Assembly: GCF_030063135.1 (NCBI RefSeq)
Contig: NZ_JASISO010000058.1
Span: 1 to 41,956, forward strand
Origin: Streptomyces sp. G-G2
GTDB taxonomy: Bacteria > Actinomycetota > Actinomycetes > Streptomycetales > Streptomycetaceae
Direction of reading: 5' to 3'
DNA: 41,956 nt
Shown: one piece after another, positions 24,602 to 31,569 of the stretch
Layout of the letters: each line of letters starts with the position of its first letter
Position numbering within the stretch: the stretch's first letter is position 1
The notes under the pieces: model-generated
Database searches by the model: none
What the model was told of the DNA's origin: nothing
What the model saw: only the letters and a program-made list of their open reading frames with translations
Translations under genes and position numbers: made by a program

Positions 24602-26799
24602 TCCAGGGGCGGTACCGGTCGCTCGATCTGATCGGTCGCGGTGGCATGGGCGAAGTGTGGCGCGCCCGCGACGAGTCGCTCGGCCGGCATGTCGCCGTGA
24701 AGTGCCTCAAACCGCTCGGCGCCGAACAGGACGCCCACTTCACCCAGGTACTGCGCGAGCGCTTCCGGCGCGAGGCGCGGGTCGCCGCCTCCCTCCAGCA
24801 CCGCGGCGTCACCGTGGTGCACGACTTCGGCGACGACAGCGCCACGGGCGGACCCCTCTACCTGGTCATGGAGTTGCTGGAGGGGAGCAATCTCAGCCAG
24901 CTGCTGGAGGAGAACGACGCCCGCCCGCTGCCCGTCGACGTCGTCGTGGACATCGCGGAACAGCTCGCCGCCGCCCTCGGCTACACCCACGACCAGGGTG
25001 TGGTCCACCGCGACCTCAAGCCCGCCAACATCATGCGGCTCACCGACGGCACGGTGAAGATCTGCGACTTCGGGATCGCCCGGCTCGCCGCCGACATCGG
25101 CTTCACCGCCAAACTCACCGGCGGCGGTATGGCCATGGGCACCCCGCACTACATGTCGCCCGAGCAGATCGCGGGCGGCGAGGTCGACCACCGCAGCGAC
25201 CTCTACTCCCTCGGCTGCGTCCTGTACGAGATCGCCACCGGAGCCCCGCCCTTCGACCTCGGCGACTCCTGGTCCGTCCTGGTCGGCCACCGCGACACCG
25301 CGCCCGTACCGCCGCGCGAGCACCGCCCCGAACTCCCCGTCCACTTCGAGCGGGTGGTGCTCGACCTGCTGGCCAAGCGGCCCGAGGACCGGCCCGCCGA
25401 CGCGCGCGGGCTGCACCGGCGGCTGGTCGAGGCCCGGCGTGGTTCCGTCGACGCGCCCGACGGCCCGCCGGCACTGCCCGCCTGGGCCCTCGGGATGACC
25501 GCGGGGCGCAAAGCGGGCCTGGAGGCCCGCCCGGCGAGCGGTGCGTGGGCAGTGCTGACCGGCTCGTGGACGGCCGCGCGCCCCGCGGCCCCCGTCCGGG
25601 AGCCGTCCGAGGCGCACTCCACCCGGGAATCGGCCCCGCAGCCGGTCCCGGTGCCCGTCCCGCAGCCGGAGCCCGCGCCCGCGGCCGACCCAGCCGCCGA
25701 ACCCAGCGCCGCCCTGACCGCCGACCCGGCCCCCGGGGACTCGCCCGCGGGGGGCCTCGTACGTCCCTCCGCGCCCGAGGACCCGCGGCTGACCGCGGCG
25801 TACGGCCGGGTCAGCCCGCGCCCGCTGAGCCCGGACCACCCCGAGACCCTCGCCGCGGTCTCCGCGCACGCCTTCGCGCTCAGCCGGGCCGGGCGCCCCG
25901 CCGACGCGCTGGCCGCGCACACCGAGGTCGCCGAGGGCCGCGCCCGTACCCTCGGCCCCGACCACCCGGACACCCTCGCCGCGCGCCAGGAGACGGCGTA
26001 CGTCCTGGGCCAGCTCGGCCGCCACCAGCAGGCGCACCAGGTCTACGAGGCGGTGCTCGCCGCCCGGGAGCGGACCATGGGCGCCGACCACCCCGACACC
26101 CTGCGCTGCCGCCACAACCTGGCCTTCAGCCTGAGCCGCCTCGGCAGGCTCGCCGACGCGCACCGGACCGCCGAGGAAGTGGCCGCCGCCCGGGCCCGGG
26201 TGCTCGGCCCCGACCACGCGGACACCCTGCTGACCTGGTACGAGGTCGGCTACGCCCTGGGGCAGCTCGGCCGCTGGCAGGAGGCCCTGGTCGCCTACCG
26301 CGTGGTCGCCGCCGCCCGTGAGCGGATCCTGGGGCGGGACCACCCCGACACCCTCGCCGCCCGCTACGAGGTCGGCATCGGTCTCGGCAGGCTCGGCCGC
26401 ACCCCCGAGGCCCTGGACCTGTTCCGCTCGCTGGCGCGCGACCGGACCCGGGGCTACGGCGCCGCCGACCCCGAGACCCTGCGCGCCCGGCACGTCGTCG
26501 GCGTCAACCTCGGCCGCCTCGGCCGCTGGGCGGAGGCGGTCGCCGAGGCCCGCCAGGTGGCCGCGCTGCGTGCCGAGGCCCTCGGCCCCGAGCACCCCGA
26601 CACCCTGGTCAGCCGTCGCGAAGTGGCCGTGGGCCTGGGCCGGCTGGGCCGCTGGGACGACGCGCTGCCGGTCTACCGGGAGGTCGCCCGGACCCGCGAA
26701 CGCGTCCTGGGCGCCGACCACCCGGACACGGTGGCCGCCCACGCGGACGAGGCGCACTGTCTGGAGCGGCTCGGCCAGGTGTGCTACCAAGAGCCATGA
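24583..26799 (+). CDS. Ser/Thr protein kinase with C-terminal TPR array
   Basis: A 738-residue cytoplasmic protein. Residues about 10-280 are a Hanks-type kinase with glycine loop GRGGMGEV, Lys40 in VAVK, HRD at 142-144 in HRDLKPANI, DFG at 162-164 and APE-like MSPEQ. A Pro/Ala-rich linker follows (280-414). Residues 415-738 are eight tandem 42-residue TPR units with the core LGPDHPDTLAAR, the last one incomplete. No transmembrane segment or PASTA domain is present, so the TPR array probably senses or recruits protein partners. It overlaps both neighbours: 19 bases with the MpaB-like gene and ATGA with the CrtI-like gene. The overlaps suggest that it controls these redox enzymes. Confidence 0.88.
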   Translation: MAESRLIQGRYRSLDLIGRGGMGEVWRARDESLGRHVAVKCLKPLGAEQDAHFTQVLRERFRREARVAASLQHRGVTVVHDFGDDSATGGPLYLVMELLEGSNLSQLLEENDARPLPVDVVVDIAEQLAAALGYTHDQGVVHRDLKPANIMRLTDGTVKICDFGIARLAADIGFTAKLTGGGMAMGTPHYMSPEQIAGGEVDHRSDLYSLGCVLYEIATGAPPFDLGDSWSVLVGHRDTAPVPPREHRPELPVHFERVVLDLLAKRPEDRPADARGLHRRLVEARRGSVDAPDGPPALPAWALGMTAGRKAGLEARPASGAWAVLTGSWTAARPAAPVREPSEAHSTRESAPQPVPVPVPQPEPAPAADPAAEPSAALTADPAPGDSPAGGLVRPSAPEDPRLTAAYGRVSPRPLSPDHPETLAAVSAHAFALSRAGRPADALAAHTEVAEGRARTLGPDHPDTLAARQETAYVLGQLGRHQQAHQVYEAVLAARERTMGADHPDTLRCRHNLAFSLSRLGRLADAHRTAEEVAAARARVLGPDHADTLLTWYEVGYALGQLGRWQEALVAYRVVAAARERILGRDHPDTLAARYEVGIGLGRLGRTPEALDLFRSLARDRTRGYGAADPETLRARHVVGVNLGRLGRWAEAVAEARQVAALRAEALGPEHPDTLVSRREVAVGLGRLGRWDDALPVYREVARTRERVLGADHPDTVAAHADEAHCLERLGQVCYQEP
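25825..26799 (+). repeat. 126-bp coding repeats (TPR array)
   Basis: Seven full and one partial units of 42 codons, each beginning with the core GPDHPDTL or a close variant. They encode kinesin-light-chain-like TPRs in the kinase gene. Units differ enough at DNA level that they look old rather than recently amplified. Confidence 0.85.
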
Positions 26800-28373
26800 C
26801 CAAGGAGCAGCGGTTCCAGGGCGTGTACGACGCGGTGATCGTGGGCGGCGGGCACAACGGCCTGGTCGCCGCCGCCTACCTGGCCCGGGCGGGCCGCTCC
26901 GTCCTCGTCCTGGAACGGCTCGGGCACACCGGCGGCGCCGCCGTCTCCACCCGCCCCTTCACCGGGGTCGACGCCCGGCTGTCGCGGTACTCGTACCTGG
27001 TCTCGCTGCTGCCATCCAAGATCGTGCGGGAGCTGGGGCTGGAGTTCGCGGTCCGGGAGCGCACCGTGTCCTCGTACACCCCGACCGCACGCTCCGGCCG
27101 TCCCGGTGGCCTGCTCGTCGGCGGCGGCGAGGCCCGCACCCGCGCGTCCTTCGCCCGGCTGACCGGTTCGGAGCGGGAGTACGAGCGCTGGCGGGCCTTC
27201 TACGCGACCACCGGGCGCCTCGCCCGGAGGGTTTTCCCCACCCTCACCGAACCGCTGCCCGACCGCGCGGCCCTGCGGGCGCGGATCGACGACGAGGCGG
27301 CCTGGCGGATGCTGTTCGAGGAACCGCTGGGCCGCGCGGTCGAGGAGCGCTTCGCCGACGACCTCGTGCGGGGGGTGGTCCTCACGGACGCGCTGATCGG
27401 CACCTTCGCGGACGCCCACGACCCGTCCCTCGCCCAGAACCGCTGTTTCCTCTACCACGTGATCGGCGGCGGCACGGGCGACTGGAACGTCCCGGTCGGC
27501 GGCATGGGCGCGCTGACCGACGCGCTCGCCGCCGCCGCGCGCGGGGCGGGCGCCGAGATCGTCACCGGTCACGAGGCGCTGCGGATCGACGTGGACGCCG
27601 ACTCCGCGGTGAGCGGGCCGGTGGAGGTGACCTACCGGACCGACCGCGGTGAAGGCCGGGTCGGCGCCCGCAAGGTGCTGGTCAACGCCTCACCGCGGGA
27701 GCTGTCCCGGCTGCTCGGCGAGACTCCGCCCCCGGCCCCGGAGGGCGCGCAGCTCAAGGTCAACATGCTGCTGCGGCGGCTGCCCCGGCTCCGCGACACC
27801 TCGGTGGACCCGCGCGAGGCCTTCGCCGGAACCTTCCACATCGGGGAGGGGTACGAGCAGCTGGCGCGTGCCTACGCCGAGGCGGCCACCGGCGAACTGC
27901 CCACCGCACCGCCCTCGGAGAGCTACTGCCATTCGCTGACCGACCCCACGATCCTCGGCGCGGACCTCGTGGCGGGGGGCTACCAGACCCTGACCCTCTT
28001 CGGACTGCACACCCCGGCCCGGCTGTTCGAGAAGGACAACCGGGGGACGCGGGAGGCGCTGCTCGCCGCGACCCTGGCCCAGCTGGACGCGCACCTCGCC
28101 GAGCCGCTCGCCGACTGCCTGGCGCTCGACGCGGACGGCCGCCCGTGCGTCGAGGCCAAGACACCGCTGGACCTGGAGCGTGAACTGGGCCTGCCCGGCG
28201 GGCACATCTTCCACCAGGACCTGTCCTGGCCCTACGCCGAGCGGGGCGCGGGGCGCTGGGGCGTGGAGACCCGGCACCCCGATGTCCTGCTGTGCGGCGC
28301 GGGCGCGGTGCGCGGCGGCGGGGTCAGCGGGGTGCCGGGCCACAACGCGGCGATGGCCGTACTGGGCCGCTGA
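26796..28373 (+). CDS. Phytoene-desaturase-like FAD-dependent oxidoreductase
   Basis: A 525-residue flavoprotein of the CrtI/PYROXD2 type. The N-terminal dinucleotide fold is DAVIVGGGHNGLVAAAYLARAG with LVLERLGHTGGAA. The C-terminal FAD segment is LLCGAGAVRGGGVSGVPGHNAA. The middle has GGTGDWNVPVGGMGALTDAL. Relatives desaturate carotenoids or act on unknown lipids, and no other carotenoid gene is nearby, so the substrate is open. ATG 26796 lies in the kinase stop (ATGA) and makes it the third gene of the MpaB-like/kinase operon. Confidence 0.85.
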   Translation: MTKEQRFQGVYDAVIVGGGHNGLVAAAYLARAGRSVLVLERLGHTGGAAVSTRPFTGVDARLSRYSYLVSLLPSKIVRELGLEFAVRERTVSSYTPTARSGRPGGLLVGGGEARTRASFARLTGSEREYERWRAFYATTGRLARRVFPTLTEPLPDRAALRARIDDEAAWRMLFEEPLGRAVEERFADDLVRGVVLTDALIGTFADAHDPSLAQNRCFLYHVIGGGTGDWNVPVGGMGALTDALAAAARGAGAEIVTGHEALRIDVDADSAVSGPVEVTYRTDRGEGRVGARKVLVNASPRELSRLLGETPPPAPEGAQLKVNMLLRRLPRLRDTSVDPREAFAGTFHIGEGYEQLARAYAEAATGELPTAPPSESYCHSLTDPTILGADLVAGGYQTLTLFGLHTPARLFEKDNRGTREALLAATLAQLDAHLAEPLADCLALDADGRPCVEAKTPLDLERELGLPGGHIFHQDLSWPYAERGAGRWGVETRHPDVLLCGAGAVRGGGVSGVPGHNAAMAVLGR

Positions 28374-28416
28374 CCTGCTGATCCGCCGACCCCGCCGGCC
28401 CGTCGAGGTGCCTGCC

Positions 28417-28860
28417 CTACGCGATCGGGTCGATGACCACGATCGGGATCTCGCGGTCGGTCTTGGTCTGGTACTCGTCGTAGGCGGGCCAGTGCTCGAC
28501 CATCATCGGCCAGGCCGCGGCGCGCTCCTCGGACGTGGCGGTACGCGCGTTGCCCTGCATGATCTTGGGTCCGACCTGGATGCGCACCTCGGGGTGCTCG
28601 GTCAGGTTCAGGTACCAGAGCGGGTGCTCGGGGGCGCCGCCCTTGGACGCGACGATGAAGTAACGCCCGTCCTGGTCGCCGTAGATGAGCGGGGTACGGA
28701 CCGGGTTGCCGCTCTTGCGCCCGATGGTGGTGAGCAGCAGGGTCTGGGTGCCGTTCCAGTGCCGGCCCTCGGCGCCGTTCGACCCCACGTACAGGTTCAC
28801 GTGGTCCAGCTGCCAGCCGGGCTTGGGGTCGGTCGGGTGGTCCCAGTCGATGTCGGTCAT
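28417..28860 (-). CDS. Deazaflavin (F420)-dependent nitroreductase-family protein (Ddn type)
   Basis: A 147-residue split-barrel protein of the Ddn family. The signature TIGRKSGNPVRTPLIYGDQDG binds the F420 phosphate, followed by FIVASKGGAPEHPLWYLNLTEHP. These enzymes use reduced coenzyme F420 to reduce quinones, nitro compounds or unsaturated lipids. ATG 28860 has GGAGG 9 bases upstream. A TTGACG hexamer on the minus strand near 28900 may be a -35. It is convergent with the CrtI-like gene, with only 43 bases between stops. The 28861-29082 gap shows no other gene. Confidence 0.86.
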   Translation of the reverse strand: MTDIDWDHPTDPKPGWQLDHVNLYVGSNGAEGRHWNGTQTLLLTTIGRKSGNPVRTPLIYGDQDGRYFIVASKGGAPEHPLWYLNLTEHPEVRIQVGPKIMQGNARTATSEERAAAWPMMVEHWPAYDEYQTKTDREIPIVVIDPIA

Positions 28861-29082
28861 GTGCGGTCTGCCTCCAGGTCGCGACTGTCGGTGTTGAACC
28901 GTCAACGACCAACAACGCCCGGGGGTGCGGGGTTTATGCCCATGGCACCCGTGCGGCCCCGGCGCCCCGCCCGCGAAGGGGTGGCCCGATGCGGCGGAAC
29001 GTCTGCGTCCCCTGCCGGGTACCGGGCAGAATCCGTGGGGGTCCGTCAGGCAGTATCCGCGCCATCACCGCTTGGAGCCCCG

Positions 29083-29811
29083 GTGTCCTCGCCAGAGATT
29101 CCCATAACGCTCACCCCGCAGCAGGCCGTCGCAGGGGTGATCCTCACCGTTCCGACGCCGACCGGCACCGCCCGGCTCAGAATTCCGCCCGCCGCGGACG
29201 GGGACCTCGTCCGGGCCCGGGTCGGCGACACCGAGGTGCTGCTGCGCATCCGGGTGGACCCCGGCGCGGTCCCGGGACAGCCGGGGACCGCGCCCGCCAA
29301 GAGCGGCCGGGGCTGCCTGATCGCCGTCGGGGTCGCCGTCGCCGTGGTCATCGGGCTGATCGTGGCCAACAGCGGGGACGACGGCAAGAAGGCCGCCCGG
29401 CCGTCGCCCGTTCCCTCCTTCAGCGCCTGGTCACTCCCTCCGGTGCCCATCCCCTCCCTCCCGGGCGTCCCGGGAGGGACTTCGGACCAGTCGACGGGCA
29501 CCTCGGGCGGGGCGGCCGCCACGCCCTCCGAGGCGGCCCCCAGCCCCTTCGACCGGGGGACCTGCCTCAACGGAACGCTGCCGGACTCCACGACGGCGCA
29601 GCGCGTGGACGACGTGCGCGAGGTGCCCTGCTCGGCGTCCGACGCGCACTACAAAGTGATCGAGAGCATTCCGGGCACCTCGGACATGAAGCGCTGCAAC
29701 GCCAACCCCAAGACGGAGTACGGCTTCTCCTACCGCTACAGCCGGGGCGGGATCACCCTCAACGAGTACGTGTACTGCGTGGTCGGGCTCGGCTCCTACG
29801 CCCGTTCCTAG
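29083..29811 (+). CDS. Membrane-anchored protein with LppU-like extracellular domain
   Basis: A 242-residue protein. Residues 1-65 resemble the beta domain of DnaJ C-terminal regions (TLTPQQAVAGVILTV, LRIPPAADGDLVR). One transmembrane helix follows (CLIAVGVAVAVVIGLIV), then a Pro/Ser-rich linker (about 100-160). The C-terminal extracellular domain has four cysteines (FDRGTCLNGTLPDS, REVPCSASDAHYKVIESIPG, KRCNANPKTEYGFSY, YVYCVVGLG), as in streptomycete LppU-like proteins of unknown role. GTG 29083 has TTGGAG upstream. Its stop TAG is the inner part of the left end of a hairpin MITE. Confidence 0.75.
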   Translation: MSSPEIPITLTPQQAVAGVILTVPTPTGTARLRIPPAADGDLVRARVGDTEVLLRIRVDPGAVPGQPGTAPAKSGRGCLIAVGVAVAVVIGLIVANSGDDGKKAARPSPVPSFSAWSLPPVPIPSLPGVPGGTSDQSTGTSGGAAATPSEAAPSPFDRGTCLNGTLPDSTTAQRVDDVREVPCSASDAHYKVIESIPGTSDMKRCNANPKTEYGFSYRYSRGGITLNEYVYCVVGLGSYARS

Positions 29812-29977
29812 TGCCGCGTCAGGCAATGCCTGCCCCGTCGCGACGCGCCGCACGCACTCTCGCCGCACCGGCCGAAAGCCCACGTATGTCCAGTACAAGG
29901 GCTTCCGGCCGGCACGCCGAGAGCACGCACCGGACGCCGCTCCTCAACGGGCAAACACTGCCTGACGCGGCACTAGG
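29807..29977. mobile_element. MITE-like hairpin element with 19-bp perfect terminal inverted repeats
   Basis: Both ends read CCTAGTGCCGCGTCAGGCA inward (29807-29825 and the reverse complement 29959-29977). Inside, the two halves are also largely complementary (for example CACCGGCCGAAAGCCC against GTGCCGGCCGGAAGCCC), so the whole 171 bases can fold as one long imperfect hairpin. There is no transposase, so it is non-autonomous. The palindromic CTAG at each edge could be the target duplication. The left TAG is the stop of the LppU-like gene. The element may also act as a terminator between the two flanking convergent genes. Confidence 0.8.
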
Positions 29978-29985
29978 CCGTCGTT

Positions 29986-30420
29986 CTACGGCCGGGCGTA
30001 CGGCCGGGTCATGATCTCCATGTTGTGGCCGTCGGGATCCGCGAAGTACGCGCCCCGGCCGCCGAACAGGCGGTTGACCCGGCCGGGTTCGGCGTGCTGA
30101 GGGTCGGCGTAGTAGGTGACGCCGAGGGCTTCCAGCCGGGCGATCATGCCGTCGAACCCCTCGTCGGGCACGAGGAAGGCGTAGTGCTGCGCCTGGATCG
30201 GCTCGTCGCGCTTCTCGTAGTAGTCGAGCGTCACGCCGTTGCCGAGGTCGACGGGAAGGAAGGGCCCGAAGGGGGCGCTCGCGGTCAGACCGAGGACGGC
30301 GGTGATGAACTCGGCGGACAGCCGTCGGTCACGGGCGTAGACGGCGGTGTGGTCGAGCCGGACGACGGCCGTCGTCGGTCCGGTCGCGTGGTGCTGCTGG
30401 GAATGCTGGTGGGTCGTCAT
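29986..30420 (-). CDS. VOC/glyoxalase-fold family protein
   Basis: A 144-residue vicinal-oxygen-chelate protein. Strands and metal-site candidates are VRLDHTAVYARD (His), AQHYAFLV (His), and RGAYFADPDGHNMEIMTRPY, where Glu and His are typical. The His-rich head THQHSQQHH is outside the fold. Relatives are dioxygenases, glyoxalases or antibiotic-binding proteins, so the reaction is undetermined. ATG 30420 has a distant GGAG 12 bases away. Its stop lies 9 bases from the MITE, whose hairpin could terminate it. Confidence 0.82.
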   Translation of the reverse strand: MTTHQHSQQHHATGPTTAVVRLDHTAVYARDRRLSAEFITAVLGLTASAPFGPFLPVDLGNGVTLDYYEKRDEPIQAQHYAFLVPDEGFDGMIARLEALGVTYYADPQHAEPGRVNRLFGGRGAYFADPDGHNMEIMTRPYARP

Positions 30421-30601
30421 ATGTGGCTGCTTCTCCGGGCCTTGGATCCACTGGGAAGGCGGCGCGAGGGCGCCGGTCGGGAAGACACGGAGGAAGGGCG
30501 GGGCTCTGGCCCGCCTCACGATCACTCGGAGGCCGGGAACCCGCTACGTGTATGGCCCAAGGCCGACCCGGCAGTCACCCGGCAGACCCTACCCACTCGC
30601 C

Positions 30602-30730
30602 GTGAGCGTCGGCAACGTCGACTCCTCCATCGCTCTGGCCCGCGTCGTCATCGCCGTCCGCCGCCCGATCCGACGCGCCTGGGCGCTCCAGCGCTGGGAG
30701 CAACGGACGCTCCAGCACATGAGCGGCTGA
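30602..30730 (+). CDS. Possible small leaderless ORF (42 aa), unknown
   Basis: From GTG 30602 the frame has G or C in nearly all third positions, while upstream of the GTG this bias is lost. TACCCA (30590-30595) is 6 bases before the start, like the leaderless genes elsewhere in the window. The product is basic, with VGNVDSSIALARVVIAVRRP and a Trp/Arg-rich end (RAWALQRWEQRTLQHMSG). I do not recognise it. It might instead be the tail of a lost gene. Confidence 0.35.
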   Translation: MSVGNVDSSIALARVVIAVRRPIRRAWALQRWEQRTLQHMSG

Positions 30731-30755
30731 GCCGGTTGCCGTCCGCTGGTCCTGA

Positions 30756-30947
30756 GGGGACACGGCGGCGGGCAGCACGAGACGGCCCCCGACATTCAGG
30801 GGCGCGCTCAGGTTCGTCGCCGAACGCGGGTGCGCGGCCTTCGGTTCGGCCGAGAAGACGCTGCACGGCAACCCGTGCAAGCACGGGGAGGTGCCGCGGA
30901 CCGGGACGGACGGCTCGTCGCCGTTCTTCGCCCGGCACCTGAGCTGA
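30756..30947 (+). pseudogene. 3' fragment of an unrecognised gene
   Basis: A frame with almost exclusively G/C third positions runs from the stop at 30753-30755 to TGA 30945, encoding FRGALRFVAERGCAAFGSAE, then KTLHGNPCKHGEVPRTGTDG and SSPFFARHLS. It lacks any usable ATG, GTG or TTG near its start. A strong hairpin follows directly, so it looks like the tail of a once-functional gene. I cannot assign a family. Confidence 0.4.
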
Positions 30948-30950
30948 TGA

Positions 30951-30984
30951 CGGGTCCGGGGCCGGGTCCCGGGCCGCGGACCCG
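30951..30984. terminator. Bidirectional hairpin between two gene remnants
   Basis: CGGGTCCGGGGCC (30951-30963) pairs with GGCCGCGGACCCG (30972-30984), 12 of 13 positions, around an 8-base loop. It sits between the convergent ends of the orphan fragment and the MarR remnant. Confidence 0.6.
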
Positions 30985-30992
30985 GCTGCCGC

Positions 30993-31250
30993 CTACGCCG
31001 GGTCCTGTGACCCCGTCGGCGTGTCCGGCCCGACCGGCCCGTTCGCCCCGGTGCGGCTCTTGCCGCGCCGGGGCGCGGTGTTGGCGCGGATCTCCTCCGT
31101 GGCCGCGCGGAAGGCGGGCGTGGCGCGGGCGAAGTAGTCGAAGAGCAGGGCCTGTTGTTCCGGCGCGTACGTGCTGAGCAGCGCCGCGGTGTGACGGCGG
31201 GCCGGACCGACGGCCTCCTCGACTCCCTCCAGGGCGTCGGGCACGGGTTC
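30993..31250 (-). pseudogene. 3' fragment of a MarR-family regulator gene
   Basis: The C-terminal helices of a MarR-type regulator are readable: DALEGVEEAVGPARRHTAAL, STYAPEQQALLFDYFARATP and AFRAATEEIRA, then a Gly/Pro tail to the stop. The winged helix that should precede is missing. At about 31240-31255 the sequence changes to plus-strand coding of an SgcJ-like protein. About 85 residues remain, so it is a non-functional remnant. Confidence 0.65.
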
Positions 31251-31254
31251 CGCG

Positions 31255-31524
31255 ATGCCGGACGTGGCCGTGGTGAACGGTCGCGGGGACACGTACAAGG
31301 GCGAGCGCCCAGTGAAACTCTCCAAGATCCAGACCTACACGCTGGTCCGGGACGTGGCCAGGGACGGGAACGGGGACGTGGCCAGGGACGGGAACGGGGA
31401 CGTGGCCAGGGACGGGGCCGGGCAGTGGCGGATCGCCGCCTTCCAGAACACCCGGCGCAAGCCGCTGATGGAGGCCGTGTCCTACCGCTTCGCCCCGGGG
31501 CTGGTCCCGGCCGCCGAACGGTGA
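31255..31524 (+). pseudogene. 3' fragment of an SgcJ/EcaC-family (SnoaL-like fold) gene
   Basis: The frame from ATG 31255 encodes DVAVVNGRGDTYKGERPVKL, SKIQTYTLVRD and, after an insertion, WRIAAFQNTRRKPLMEAVSY with RFAPG. This is the C-terminal half of the SgcJ/EcaC family, whose members are about 140 residues; the N-terminal half is absent and the ATG has no ribosome site. The loop before WRIAAF has been expanded by a 24-base tandem repeat. It meets a MarR remnant head to head, so a divergent regulator/target pair probably lost its shared 5' region. Confidence 0.65.
31351..31422 (+). repeat. 24-bp tandem repeat, three copies
   Basis: Three units beginning GACGTGGCCAGGGACGG keep the frame and encode DVARDGNG twice, then DVARDGAG. 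The first two are identical, and the third differs only near its end. The near identity indicates recent slippage inside the SgcJ-like remnant. Confidence 0.85.
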
Positions 31525-31569
31525 CCGCGTACGTCGAGCGGGCCGGCGCCGGGGCTTCGGGCAGCGGGC

